64,000 nt of DNA from Pycnopodia helianthoides (lineage: Eukaryota > Echinodermata > Asteroidea > Forcipulatida > Asteriidae). The position numbers were made by a program, and so were the translations under genes. The DNA lies in NCBI GenBank assembly GCA_032158295.1, contig CM063262.1:1645394-1709393 (forward strand). The letters are read 5' to 3'. The notes beneath the pieces are model-generated. The model saw only the letters and a program-made list of their open reading frames with translations, did no database searches and was not told the origin of the DNA. Shown in pieces: positions 1 to 11,310 of this stretch; positions within the stretch are counted from its first letter, which is position 1; every line of letters starts with the position of its first letter.

Positions 1-206
1 AGTTGCAGGCATTTTTTATGAAGCCTTTGTCAGGCATTTGAAAGCACACAATTCTATGCAACATTTTTTTCTTGCAACTTCGATGACCAATATGAGCCCA
101 AATTTTCACATCAGGTTTGTTATTTTGTGTATATGTTGGGATACACCACACCAATTGTAAGAATAATGGTCTCTGACAATTACCAAAAAGTATACCTTGC
201 CTTTAA
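1..206. mobile_element. Family B MITE, 5' part cut off by the window edge (B1)
   Basis: Contains the family core (GATGACCAA...GAGCCCAAATTTTCAC) and ends ACAATTACCAAAAAGTATAC...GCCTTTAA, the right terminus of family B. Confidence 0.7.
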
Positions 207-356
207 ATAGGAAAAATTGTTATACATTGCACAAATGTTTGTAACAATTTGTTATAGCCCAAGGGTCTGGCGCGCCACATTTTTAGTTACGTTGAGATGT
301 ATTTAGAAGTTGATAATCAGTAGAAAACTTGGTAAAGATCCACTGTTGTTGTTTAG

Positions 357-748
357 TTAAAGGAACATTACAGAATTGGTAAGAAACAAACTTGTAAAAT
401 ATGCTTTTTGATCACAGATTTACACAAAACTTTCACGGTCTAATGATGATGATAGTAGAAAACATCCCTTGAAATATTTCTGTCTGAAATGCCATATTTG
501 ATGAGAAATGAATAAACTAATTTTCCGATTGGAGTTTATCGCTCAGTGAGCGTTTTATTCATTTGTTGAATCTATATAATTTCATGCAAAATGTGTAATC
601 GGTTTTTCATTATTTTCTCGTGACCCAGATGGCCGATCGATCTCAAACTTCTACATGTTTGTCAGTTTATGTATATGGTGGATTGCATAAAGTGCTTACA
701 CTGCCAGCAACTGTGTTGTTAGCAAAAACCAATTCTGTGTTCCTTTAA
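357..748. mobile_element. Family A MITE, TTAA-ended, ~390 bp (A1)
   Basis: Begins TTAAAGGAACATTACAGAAT and ends in the inverted form (CAATTCTGTGTTCCTTTAA). Same interior as four other copies here (3347, 10224, 29192, 33949). No coding capacity; ends and TTAA target point to a piggyBac-like mobilisation route, which is inference. Confidence 0.85.
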
Positions 749-1787
749 AAAACGTCGCGTGCCAAGAAGGACGATAAGGAAAAGTTACCGGAGAAAGGTA
801 GCATGGTGCAAAAGTTTGTTTCAAGAAAACTGAGTGTGTGTGTGTGTGATTTCATATTCACTACGTGGAGACCGAGAACAAAACAGAAAAGGGAAAACAA
901 AGGGTCTCCATAGGGAAATTCTAAAGACTGGGTTGCTCCACAAGGAATTGTGTGTACAAAGTCTATGGGAGGTTCTTAACTACAGGACAAAGGAAAGAAC
1001 AAAAGATGTCTCCACAGGGATGCAAAAATAGGAATGTGTGTGTTTGTGTGTGGTGTGTGTGTGTATGTGTGTGAAAGTTTGAGTCGGCATTCTGCCATTC
1101 ATTAGTCATTAGTCATCAAGGGAAAGTTAAATTCATTTTTCATTTTAAGACATTTTTTTCCACTCCAAAAAAGTCATAATTCAAGTCTTTAAGAACAGTT
1201 ACAATTGGAAATGGGAGCATCATCAGAAAAAAACGAATAATGCCCGGGAAAACAAAACTAAAACTAAGAACAGCAACACAGTGTGAGTAGCTTCAATATT
1301 TCAGCCAACCATGTGACATAATTCTGCAGGAGAACTGGGTAAACATGTTTTGGGGGTAATTCTTTACATTCTTTTGTTATAATGGTGTGCATGAAAGACG
1401 CACACCATGCACGAAAAGTGTGTCATGTCTTCTTTACGGTCTAACACAGGCGTATTTTTAGGCTCGTAATTGGCGTTGCCAACGAAAATGAACTCGCTAC
1501 AAAGTAATTCTCGCTTGGAATACACGCCCCAGCCTTCGATGCAACACGTTTCTAAAATGTAGTTCGGGTGGAGACTAGTCCAGCCTGACAGACTATGATC
1601 TAAGTTTAGAATTCATAAACTAATTTTAGACTCTCCTCTCTGGTAATATGTAATGGAATTATAGTACAAGGCCTTGATTGTAAGGAGGGGCTTTCAGATC
1701 AAATTCAGTGATGACGTACTCGTTTTCCAATATAGATAGAGTCCTTTTGTAAAATACCATTGTGTTTGATACCTTTCCAGTGCGAAT
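749..1787. other. Intergenic, nothing recognised
   Basis: Contains GT-rich microsatellite runs near 834-850 and 1035-1075. Short open frames here are isolated and without a recognisable domain. Confidence 0.6.
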
Positions 1788-1952
1788 AGATGGATTGCGC
1801 AATACGCGTCATTGACCACCATCTTTGATGAATATTGTGCACGCGTGAAGAGCTATCATTGGCTGAGAGTCGTGCGTAGCGCGTACACGCGTGCACCTTT
1901 CCATCGTTTTACATCAAAGATGGCGGTCAATGACGCGTATTGCAATCCATAT
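1788..1952. mobile_element. Inverted-repeat element J with YY1-like arms
   Basis: The left arm (ATTGCGCAATACGCGTCATT, then GACCACCATCTTTGATG) is the inverse of the right arm (CATCAAAGATGGCGGTCAAT, then GACGCGTATTGCAAT). The right arm carries AAGATGGCGG at 1917-1926. Confidence 0.7.
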
Positions 1953-2421
1953 ATTGTGTGAAGTCAACATCCAAATACATTTAGTGACGTCTGGTTTCAA
2001 ACGTACGGGTCTTTACATTTTTGTACGGACTTTTTTTTAGTTCATTCCTGACTTTCAAATGTCAAAACGGCATTGAATTTGACTTTTTGACTGACGCCAT
2101 GTTTGGAATGTACAGATCCAATGTAATCCAATGACGTCATGTGCAAAGTTTCGATTTTTTGAAAGACTATCAGATATACAATGGCATTTTACACCATTTT
2201 AACGTGAGGTTGGACTTGTAAAGTGTCCACACTTTCAAAAGGTTTCTATCTTTTGGAAAAAATGGGTAGTTCGCAAAATGGAATTTGACTTTGCAGACCC
2301 TCTTTAAAGAGTTTTACCATGGTGTCCGACGAAATAGTTGCGGTAAATACTGCTTTTGGACAAGTGTTTTTAAATAAACGTGTGGCTGTTCAACATTTGT
2401 TGATGTATGTATGTACTTTCT

Positions 2422-2655
2422 CCATATAGATAGTTCCCAGTAGACGCCATCTTTACGGGCAAAGTGCAATTGGCTTGCAGGTGCGTCAAACGCTCAACTT
2501 ATTGACGCAGCCGCGTTGTTCACTGACCAATCCTGCAATGAGTTTCGTGGAATGCGCGCGTGTTGCACGCCGTTTTCACACGAAACGCACGACTGTTTGT
2601 TCTAAACTGCCCGTGAAGATGGCCGATTTACGTCATACTGCAACCTATCTATATT
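2422..2655. mobile_element. Inverted-repeat element with ATATAGATAG ends
   Basis: Left CCATATAGATAGTTCCCAGT...CCATCTTTACGGGCA matches the inverse of right TGCCCGTGAAGATGG...CTATCTATATTG. The arms hold AAGATGG as in elements J and K. Confidence 0.6.
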
Positions 2656-2692
2656 GTTGTTCTATATTGCGATGGCATGTCTAAAGAGACCC

Positions 2693-2745
2693 GACACTCT
2701 AAACAAACTCCCGGGTCAGAATTTACCCGGATCCCGGGGCCATGA
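2693..2745. repeat. Short end fragment of element L
   Basis: CACTCTAAACAAACTCCCGG followed by GTCAGAATT and GGATCCCGGGG resembles the ends of the larger element at 15613-15925. Confidence 0.45.
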
Positions 2746-2836
2746 TGGGGGCCATACTCAAATTCCTTATTGACTGAAAATGTCATAATTTTATGAATTT
2801 CAGCAAAGATTACTTGTTGCCATTATCGTTCCAGCT

Positions 2837-3190
2837 GGGCCCAATTACATAAAGCCTGTAAGCACACAAAAATGCTAAGCACAGACAAATATTGCTTACC
2901 AGAAACTGGCTACCAGCCAACATTCCATAAAGTTTACATTGTTGCGACTGGTACCCTATTTTTTGCTTAGCAAATAAATGTGTTAAGCAATATTTTCTGC
3001 TAAACAGCTTTATGAAATTGGGCCCTGGTGTGAATGCTAAGCACAGACAAATATTGCTTACCAGAAACTGGCTACCAGCCAACATTCCATAAAGTTTACA
3101 TTGTTGCGACTGGTACCCTACTCATTTTTCGCTTAGCAAATAAATGTGTTAAGCAATATTTCTGCTAAACAGCTTTATGAATTTGGGCCC
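2837..3190. mobile_element. Two tandem family D elements (GGGCCCAATT ends)
   Basis: D1 (2837-3025) starts GGGCCCAATTACATAAAGC and ends GCTTTATGAAATTGGGCCC. D2 (about 3034-3190) repeats the inner ~150 bp almost exactly (AATGCTAAGCACAGACAAAT...) and ends TTTGGGCCC but lacks the left end, so it arose as a partial tandem duplication. Confidence 0.8.
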
Positions 3191-3346
3191 AGGTCTTTAA
3201 TTTTGAACTAATAAAGTGCAGTTCATGAGAAAAACTCTTTTGAAAGAAACAGTTTGATAAGCATATCTTAGCGTTTGTTTCATGTTTTTGGAAGGGGTCG
3301 GTCGGTGGTCGATCGACACTAACTTGAACGCTTTAACAAGTCAAGC

Positions 3347-3731
3347 TTAAAGGAACATTACAGAATTGGTAAGAACAAATATACTTTTTGATCACAGATT
3401 TACATAAAACTTACACGGTCTAATGATGATGATAGTAGAAAACATCCCTTGAAATATTTCTGTCTGAAATGCCATATTTCATGAGAAATGAATAAACTAA
3501 CTTGCCAATTTGAGTTTATCGCTCAGTGAGCGTTTTATTCATTTGTTGAATCTATACGATTTCATGCAAAATGTGTAATCGGTTTTTCACTATTTTCTCG
3601 TGACCCAGATGGCCGATTGATCTCAAACTTCTACAGGTTTGTCAGTTTATGTATATGGCGGATTACATAAAGTGCTTACACTGCCAGCAACTGTTTTGTT
3701 TGCAAAAACCAATTCTGTAATGTTCCTTTAA
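3347..3731. mobile_element. Family A MITE (A2)
   Basis: TTAAAGGAACATTACAGAAT at the left and ATTCTGTAATGTTCCTTTAA at the right. Its right TTAA (3728-3731) is also the left TTAA of the next element. Confidence 0.88.
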
Positions 3732-4046
3732 AGGCCCTGTACACTATTGGTAAGATCGAAAATTACAAATGTTCATAGATTCACACATAACTTACATGAT
3801 TTAAAGTAAGTAATGGTAGAAAGGGTTCCTTAATAAAATCATTCTACCTAAAATGCTATCGTTTCTGAGAAATGAGTAAAACAATAGTTTTTATCACGCG
3901 TGATGTTTGAAAAAAACATCTTTTCACTATTTTCTCGTGACCTCGATGACCAATTGAGCTCAAACTTTCACATGTTTGTTTGTTCATGCATATGTTGAAT
4001 CACACAAGATGTGGACACTGGTTTTAAGCTTTTACCAAAATTTTAC
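3728..4046. mobile_element. Family C MITE abutting A2 (C1)
   Basis: Starts TTAAAGGCCCTGTACACTAT, carries the shared core (TTTTCTCGTGACCTCGATGA, then CCAATTGAGCTCAAACTTTC). The right end resembles family B and is degraded, so the border is approximate. Confidence 0.7.
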
Positions 4047-4913
4047 TATACCTTTACCACATGTGGTGATAATTTCTTGTTTGCGGAAGCTACCAAAGCC
4101 AACATTACTTTTAAACCACAAAGCCACAAGAAGTAGTTCACTATTAACTATTTGGCCACCTTTCGTGACATGACCCCTAAGCAAATTATTGTCATGCCTT
4201 TTCTCTATTATTTACTGTAAGTTAAATTTCAAATCTTAAAACTGTGTGATGTAGCCTAACCGTTTTATTATTAAAATTTTAGTCAAAGATTCGACGCCAA
4301 ATTTTATGTTTTTAATGTATTTCTTTCGGGGGCCATGATAGTATTAAAAACGGCGGCGCGGCAACAAGGTGACCTTGCAGCATTCATGTAAAATGCATCG
4401 TCTGGTAATTGGCATTGTGCACGTGAGTTCAGTCTACGTTCATTCCCTCTCCCTCACCCCCCCCCCTACCTCGCTCCCCCACCCACTACCCCCCCCCCCC
4501 CCACCAGCCTTTTCTCACTAGCCTTTGTCAGGGTAGAGACAATTGAAGGGGAAAATATTCGTATCCTACCACGTTTTCACTCATTTTCAATCATTTTTTA
4601 TCCTCAATCATTTGAAGTCTGCACTCAAAAAGGAAGAAGAAGAAGAAGAAAAAGGAATATCTCATTTGAATAAAATGAGTTATTTCATAACGAATGAAAA
4701 AGTGGTGGCATGACCCGGAAATTTTTCCAATTGAAGGACTAGAGGCAAGTTTATGTTATCGGATACCAGTTAACGATTTTATACACACTAATCAACGTCT
4801 GTTCGAGCAAACACCAGCGGAACATTTTTCGGAACAGCTGCTTACGTTGTGGGCCGGTTAGTCAATGCACGTACCACAGTGGGAAAACGAAACTGTAGTT
4901 ACCGGCATCCAAC
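4047..4913. other. ATP5MG upstream region
   Basis: Holds a C-rich tract (4455-4502), a GAAGAAGAAG run near 4632 and the presumed 5' untranslated sequence just before 4914. I see no clear TATA box. Confidence 0.5.
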
Positions 4914-4998
4914 ATGGCGAAGGCTCTTCAGAAGATGGTTGGCATGGGCCAAAGACTAGGGACAACGGTGGTCACTCAGGGACCCAAAGTAGCAGGAG
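4914..4998 (+). CDS. ATP5MG: ATP5MG coding exon 1 (residues 1-28)
   Basis: Starts ATGGCGAAGG and encodes a basic, Ser/Thr/Met-containing N terminus (MAKALQKMVGMGQRL). Ends G|GTATTG, phase 1, followed by a 539-bp intron. Confidence 0.92.
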
Positions 4999-7873
4999 GT
5001 ATTGTCAAATTTGTCTTTCTCCATGAGACGCTTTGAATTGTGTGTACAAAATTGATTATAGTGTGTATTTTTGATGGTATTTTTCGTCGTTTGTGTTTGC
5101 CCAGTTTGCGGACAACTTGCTCTGAAAACTTTTTTATTTTTAGACATGTTAAGAAGTGCATTCCATGATTCTCTGAGTCTATTTCTTAACTACAATATGT
5201 TATTTCTTAAAAAATTACATGTAACGTTACCACAGCAGGGTTTGTGTAATTCACACAGAATTGTTTACACCTTGTTTACGTTGTTTGTTCACAGTCACCA
5301 CTGCTGGACACACCATGTTCTTTTCTTTTTGCAGTTTGCAGGGTTTTCATTTCAACTGTGTTGGATTTTGATGCATTTACATGTACATGTAGCAGGGTTT
5401 TTACATTAAGTGTGTTGGATTTTGATGCTTTTAGCAGGGTGCCTAGAAAACACCCAATGGTGGATAGGGTTTTAAAGGAGTGAAAGTTTCAAGACATGTT
5501 TTTTACTTTTTTGTAATAATGCCGTATTTAATTTCAGATGCCATGCAATGGTCCAAGCCAAGGCTCTCCAAATTCTGGTATTATGCACGAGTAGAACTAA
5601 CTCCCCCTAGTCCATCAGAGATACCTGCAATACAGAAGGGCTTCAGTAACATTGTAGCCAGCGCTCGGACAGGAAAATGGAAACAGCTTACAACAAAGGT
5701 ACGTGTAAGCACATTCAGACACTAGTGATTTTTTGCTCTTGGCTAACATTCTGAAATTACAAGGCCTGGGGTCGATTTCACAAAACTCTTCCTAACTTAG
5801 GACTAGTCCTAGACAATGCTAAGAGATAGGACTAGTCCTAAGTTAGGACCAGTACTTGGGACTAGTCCTATCTCTTAGCATTGCCTAGATCTAGGACTAG
5901 TCCTAAGTTAGGAAGAGTTTTGTGAAATCGACCCTAGACCGCATTTCCATTCAGCTTGTATAGTCTTGTAAAACAAAATTTGTTTGCGTACAGAGAAACC
6001 CTTAGCATAGTTTCAACAAATGCTGCTGACCGGTTTTTGTAAGCAGAGGAGTGCTGCAACGACTCAAAGTGAACTCTGTCTGCGTTGTCTAATCGTCTGG
6101 ATCGTTTATACTTTGGCTTACGCATGTTTTTCTGCTACACTTAGCACAAAATATTTGCTTACCGGTAAACAGCTTTATGAAATTGTGTCCATGGCCCGAC
6201 ACAACCACTCGCCAGGCAGGGTCAAATAATTTTAGCGTTTGGCCATCAAGTCGAACAAGTTCTTCGGTGTACTGTTTAGCGTGTGGTATTTTTGCAAACC
6301 TACGTTCAAATCTTTACAATTGTGTAAACAAAAATAATTTGGTTTTACAAACTGATCTTTGTATTGAACTGTTTTACTGGTTGTACATTCAATCCATAGA
6401 GCTATATATATTGACTAGAGCGCTAACACCCCGTTATACACGCACTAAGGTTTTGAAGCCGTGTGGGTGCATCCATGTTTATGTACAAACCAATACAAAA
6501 GCTTGAAATTTTGTACGGCAATTGTACGGCTATTTGCATGATAAAGCGTTTGTTCTTTTCTATGCGTCATCGAACCAAATATGCAGCAAATAAGAACGCA
6601 CAATCTGCTAATGAGCGTACAAACTGCGAGCGTCATGTGCGTCATGTTTAACATGTGCGTTTGCGCGTATACGTTCTTTTTTTTTAGTTCGTCATTCTTG
6701 CCAGCATATTGTGTATCCTTGAAGCAGACTTCACTTTTTTCCCCTTGACATCTTGAAGCATTAAATCCTCCCAAACAAGGCTTTAGTTCGACTCAGCATT
6801 TTTCCTAAGACGTAAGTAACAACATCAGAAAATCACCTACTACATATTTTTTTAAGACATCACTAAAATCACCTGTTTACAAGAGCAATGATCGTTAGAT
6901 TAAATATGGCGCGTACGTAAGCGCGCACGCCGAATGCAAAATTTTCGCGGCCATGTGTGCTCTCTTAAAATTAAAATCGTTCCGTAGTCACGCAACACAT
7001 CAAACATGTCTGCGCCCAGGGTGGCTTCTGAACTCAGAGCAAGTTAGCGCTCTAGTCAATATATATAGCTCTATGATTCAATCAGAAATTCTACTCTTTT
7101 ACTGCCATGTTTGCCTTTCTAACCCTAACATACTCTACATGTATAGAGGCAGTTTGGCTAATGTGTATAAACCCAATTCATCCCATATTCTGTTCTCCGA
7201 TGCTACTCCAATTGTTTTGACTCTAATAAGATTGGAATGCCTTGCTCTGTGATAAGCGCTTGTTGTTTGGGCCTACTGGTCCCAGTCCTTCTGAATCCTT
7301 AACTTTGCCAATTGGATACAGAAGGATTTGCCATTAATAATCCACTTTTAGTCGAAATCACATTTTTGTTTATTGGTTAGAGTTTCAACACCCTTGTTAT
7401 AAAATTTGAATTCTAAACGTTTGTTGAAAAAGAAGTATTTTCATGTTCTGATTTTTAAAATAAACTTGTTTTTTTTTGCCTATGTTTTATCTCTATTTTA
7501 TTTGATATTATATTAGGGTCTACTTATTTTTGATGTCACTCTATGTAAACTGTATATTTTTATTCTCCGGATTTGTTGTTTGGTATTTTTAATAAAAACC
7601 AAAGTTAAAGAATAATTTAATTGACAGGTATCATGGCTAACAACATCCTAGTCACATAATAATACTTACTACTGGTATTCTTCTTTATACTTTTTATTAT
7701 GGTATTTGATATTTTCCAATTTGTGCTCTTTTTACCATTAACAGGAGGCGTGGCTGAACACCCTTGTCTGCATGGAGGTGGCATTCTGGTTCTTTATTGG
7801 GGAACAGATCGGTCGACGAAGCATCATCGGCTACAATGTCAAGTCGGACTTCGAGGAACCCATATACATATAA
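4914..7873 (+). CDS. ATP5MG: ATP synthase subunit g, mitochondrial (complete, 3 coding exons)
   Basis: Joined CDS 4914-4998, 5538-5698, 7745-7873 gives 124 residues. The product is the small inner-membrane g subunit of the F1Fo ATP synthase stalk, which takes part in dimerisation of the complex. Seen: a central segment SKPRLSKFWYYARVELTPP (about residues 33-51) and a C-terminal EAWLN...EVAFWFFIGEQIGRRSIIGY (83 onward), both strongly like the vertebrate protein. The hydrophobic stretch around VAFWFFIGE is the single membrane segment and keeps a GxxxG-like small-residue region. All junctions are GT/AG with consistent phases (1, then 0). The start at 4914 is preceded by CAAC and is the first Met of the conserved reading. 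The C terminus is several residues longer than the human protein (KSDFEEPIYI). Intron 2 contains two inverted-repeat elements. The gene is on the same strand as UBE4A, its close neighbour in human. Confidence 0.95.
5538..5698 (+). CDS. ATP5MG: ATP5MG coding exon 2 (residues 29-82)
   Basis: Acceptor AATTTCAG|AT, donor AAG|GTACGT. Encodes DAMQWSKPRLSKFWYYARVE through KWKQLTTK, the most conserved part of the family. Confidence 0.95.
5769..5934. mobile_element. Palindromic MITE E in ATP5MG intron 2
   Basis: Ends GGGTCGATTTCACAAAACTC and GAGTTTTGTGAAATCGACCC are exact inverses. The inside is repeated AGGACTAGTCCTA palindromes, so most of its 166 bp can fold into one hairpin. Confidence 0.85.
6395..7075. 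mobile_element. 681-bp element with perfect 33-bp terminal inverted repeats, ATP5MG intron 2
   Basis: 6395-6427 (CATAGAGCTATATATATTGA then CTAGAGCGCTAAC) is the exact inverse complement of 7043-7075. A family D end fragment lies just outside at 6120-6190. No ORF with a transposase-like signature is present, so it is non-autonomous. Confidence 0.75.
7745..7873 (+). CDS. ATP5MG: ATP5MG coding exon 3 and stop (residues 83-124)
   Basis: Acceptor ATTAACAG|GAG. Encodes EAWLNTLVCMEVAFWFFIGE, which is the membrane segment, and the GRRSIIGY motif, then ends at TAA 7871-7873. Confidence 0.94.
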   Translation, partial: EAWLNTLVCMEVAFWFFIGEQIGRRSIIGYNVKSDFEEPIYI

Positions 7874-8640
7874 CCTCATCAAATGCCAGCGTTTCTTCAG
7901 TTTTGATGACCTTTGAATTCACCATGATCTTTCTCAAGATCTTATCTGTCCCCATGTAAGGGGGGAGTGTCTTACTTGGGTAACATATACCGTACTTCGA
8001 CAAGAAGAGGCGGGTAACAACTGGGAGCAATTTCAAGACTCTGCTTTTGTGGAGTCGGTCACCAGGGTCACCATTCTTGCTTACATGTTTAGCGCAAAAC
8101 TTCTGCTCTAGCTGTGTAGGCAAAGATTGGTTAGTAAAGTACAGTAAAGTACACAACCTAAAATCAGGCCTGGAATTTCATCTTTGAGAGGGCAAGGCCA
8201 TTTTCATTTTGCAAAGGGCACTTCCATTGGAAAATCTTAAAGTCTATGGGGAACTTCTGAAGGGGCACCGAGGCCAAGACCAGGGGCAACGAAGGCCATG
8301 GCCTCCGTGGCCTTCGTGTAATTCCAGGCCTGTGAAATTCCTTGCTACGTTGGGAAACACTCTTGAAAATTGTGAGGAGTGGTTCCCCCTGTGGTGGTGA
8401 CCGATATATTCTGACAGGTTTAGCGCAAAATTTTTGCTCCAGTGGCGTAAGCAAAGACTGTTTAGTAAGTTATGTACATTACCTTCACAACCTAAGTTCC
8501 TTGTACCATGGGGAATACACTAATTAAAGTTGTGAGGAATTCTTCTACTTGTGGTGACCGATCTTCACTTACAGTGTAAGCAGCAAATTTTTGAGCTAGT
8601 TAAGTAAGCAAAGGGTATTTATGTAGCACGACATACAGTA
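7874..8640 (+). repeat. Three diverged copies of a ~155-160 bp tandem repeat in the ATP5MG 3' flank
   Basis: The words TTTAGCGCAAAA...GCTC...GTAAGCAAAGA recur at about 8091, 8416 and (diverged) 8577, each preceded by a GTGGTGACCGAT-like segment. The first two are 325 bp apart because a 168-bp element (8165-8332) sits inside that unit; removing it restores the ~157-bp spacing. Probably within or just past the ATP5MG 3'UTR. Confidence 0.7.
8165..8332. mobile_element. Short element with CAGGCCTGGAATT ends (M1)
   Basis: Left end CAGGCCTGGAATTTCAT and right end GTAATTCCAGGCCTG are inverted copies of one another. It contains GAGGCCAAGACCAGGG, one copy of the unit that is amplified in the related element at 53963-54765. 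Non-autonomous; no ORF. Confidence 0.65.
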
Positions 8641-9205
8641 ACCTTTTAATGTTGCTAACAACCTACCAACTACTCATTACATTAAGCATGAATTTTGTCT
8701 GCTACTCTAGGCGCAGATTCGTTTATGCTAAGGTCAGTTTTTGTGCGAAATACAACGTTTTTTGTGCAAATTATTCATCATTTTAGGGCGTTGTCCACAA
8801 AGAAAAAAAATTAAGGACAAGTTTAAGATTCTGGAGGATTCATAAGTTTAGGAGTGATTTGTTGATTTGATTTGTGTTTTACAAATGTTGGAAATTTCTG
8901 TTTCATAGAGATTGCATGAGCGTGGTATGAAATCATTTAAAAGACCGATCTGTCAAGTAGAAATTTCATGATGAGATTGTTCCAAAATAGTTGATTGTAT
9001 TTTCAATTAATAATCACCTTTGTCTGGTACACCAACTTAAAAGACAAAAGGTATCAATTCTGGATCAATTTTAAAGAAAAAAAGAAGTTAAGAGACATTT
9101 CTCTTATGTTCTTTCTTTTTTATGCAACTTGAAAGATAAGAACATAACCTCTGTTTGAAATTTTATTAATATTCTTAGTTAAAAATAATTGTATGTTTGA
9201 ATACA

Positions 9206-9211
9206 AATAAA
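9206..9211 (+). promoter_or_regulatory. Candidate ATP5MG polyadenylation signal AATAAA
   Basis: AATAAA followed within ~50 bases by a GT-rich stretch (GTCTGTTATTGTGTTGC). It is the best-placed signal I see after the stop at 7873, but the distance (1.3 kb) leaves room for an earlier site. Confidence 0.35.
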
Positions 9212-10223
9212 AACTATTATCAATGTTAAATCATTGTCTGTTATTGTGTTGCAATGTTGGAATGGTGGTTGATGGGAAACTCTTGGAAAATATGTACATC
9301 TCTGTCTCGCACAGCCGAAACTACTTCAACTCAAATACATGTACATGTAAAGAAACACTAGCGGAAAGTCCACTGGAAACTCGTGCTGCCACCCCCTCCC
9401 CACCCCAGCCCCACCCCCCCCGCCCCTCACACACACCCAATCCCCACCCACAAGCCCAGATTTAAGCATATTGTGTTCGTGCGTGTACTGTGAAGACTAA
9501 CTGAATACAATGAGTGTTGGACTTATTGAGGTTGTATCAAAATATGAATTTATGTTTGTGCTTTTCTTTCTTTTTTCCTTTTTCAGTGCAGCAATAACAA
9601 TAGAGGGCGCCATGTTTTCGCCTTTGAATTTGGCTGCAATTGTTCAGTTGTAGTTGTCAACAACCACAAACGAAAAGCGCCCCCTCTGTCGATGCGGTAC
9701 AAATCGAACATCGACGTATCAAAAATTAAGTGTACTATTAGTATTACTGAGTTTGATTATTTTTTGCCTCAGTACTGCCTCATTGTTCACTCACGGGGAC
9801 CAATCCCCCGAACAAAACGGTGGGGTCAGGCAAAGCTATACAACTATGGAGGAATAAGAATTCTTCCTCCATGATACAACCATCCCAAACATTATCTTTT
9901 TTGATTGTAGGATGAACAGTAGATGATGTCATAAGCAGCAGCCTGTTGGGTTTCTGAAATCCACGAACAAGTGACAAACGACTATTATGCAAATAGTGGG
10001 TTGACGGTCACATTAACTGGCTGCCTTTGCACCCATGCCAACATCTTCCGTGAAAAATTGCTGACTCGTTTCTGAAAATTCCGCTCCTTCATTAGCGCGA
10101 CAACATTCTGCTTTAGGTGTCCTTCCCCCTCAAATTAATTAAACAAGAAAGTTCAAACCGACCGTCAAACATGCCTTTGTCATTGGGGATTTTGTCCCAA
10201 GTGTTTGTGTGGCCATGTTAGAA
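9212..10223. other. Intergenic, nothing recognised
   Basis: A C-rich tract at 9390-9465 (CCACCCCCTCCCC-like) is the only distinctive feature. Confidence 0.5.
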
Positions 10224-10613
10224 TTAAAGGAACATTACAGAATTGGTTTTGCTAACAAAACAGTTGCTGGCAGTGTAAGCACTTTATGTAATCCACCATA
10301 TACATAAACTGACAAACCTGTAGAAGTTTGAGATCGATCGGCCATCTGGGTCACGAGAAAATAGTGAAAAACCGCTTACACATTTTGCATGAAATCATAT
10401 TATAGATTCAACAAAATGAATAAAACGCTCACTGAGCGATAAACTCCAATCGGAAAATTAGTTTATTCATTTCTCATCAAATATGGCATTTCAGACAGAA
10501 ATATTCCAAGGGATGTTTTCTACTATCATCATCATCAGACTGTGTAAGTTTTATTTAAATCTGTGATCAAATTTACAAGTTTTTTTCTTACCAATTCTGT
10601 AACGTTCCTTTAA
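10224..10613. mobile_element. Family A MITE, inverted (A3)
   Basis: TTAAAGGAACATTACAGAAT at left, TTCTGTAACGTTCCTTTAA at right, interior in the opposite orientation to A1 and A2. Confidence 0.88.
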
Positions 10614-10902
10614 CATGAGCTGAAGGAAGTTGGTTCAAAAGAGGGCGCTATCAGACGAAAATTCTACACACTTCGCCGTATGGGGGGGGGGGGGACTACG
10701 ACAGAATCTCCTGCCACACCCCTGCACTGCAATGAAGAATGTTAGACTTCTCGTGTTCTGCCCCTAGAGAGCCCATCGACTGGTTCCAGAAGATGATGGA
10801 CCCTCTTTTTTTTGAAACAGTAGCGACGAGTAGATTTGCAATGGCCGACCACAGCATGACGTAGGCTATCACCTAATCTATATCGTCACGTCATACTGAA
10901 AC

Positions 10903-11124
10903 TTATGACGGATGCATGGAATCGAAAGTATCCGCCAAACATTCGTCAGAAGCAAAAGTCTGGGTGTTGATCCCCCATGACGTCGCTATAATATCATTCA
11001 TGTCGTAAGAAGATATTTCGTTGTCAATGAGAGGCGGGGTCGCTCCCCCTAAATAAAGATGTGGCCAATAACTGAGCTTGTTATTGACGAAGTTGTTACT
11101 GGACGCGGCGAAAGATGCCGCCAT
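10903..11124 (-). CDS. Possible small exon or ORF of unknown function
   Basis: A 73-residue reading from ATG at 11124 (context ATTATGGCGG, good initiation context) to a stop at 10903. It begins MAASFAASSNNFVNNKLSYW and is compositionally protein-like (YWPHLYLGG, NDIIATSWGI). I do not recognise any family. No strong donor is obvious before the stop. Upstream on the same strand is a CCAAT-rich stretch. It could be a first coding exon, a short protein or chance. Confidence 0.25.
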   Translation of the reverse strand: MAASFAASSNNFVNNKLSYWPHLYLGGATPPLIDNEISSYDMNDIIATSWGINTQTFASDECLADTFDSMHPS

Positions 11125-11210
11125 AATTCGATAAGGTGTTAATTGAGATGAGAGAGGCGGACCCCCTACCGCCAAACGGCCGGCACCAGGCCAACCTGGC
11201 CCTCCCCCTT

Positions 11211-11310
11211 GCTTATTGGTCCTGACATATCCAGGTGCTACGGTGATTGGAAATTAGTCACCAATAAGAGCAGTGTGTGACATCCGAGAAGGGCCAATCA
11301 GTGACTGGGC
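11211..11310. promoter_or_regulatory. Cluster of four CCAAT boxes
   Basis: ATTGG at about 11214 and 11248 and CCAAT at about 11261 and 11295 lie within 85 bp, directly upstream of the minus-strand reading that starts at 11124. A promoter is plausible but unproven. Confidence 0.35.
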
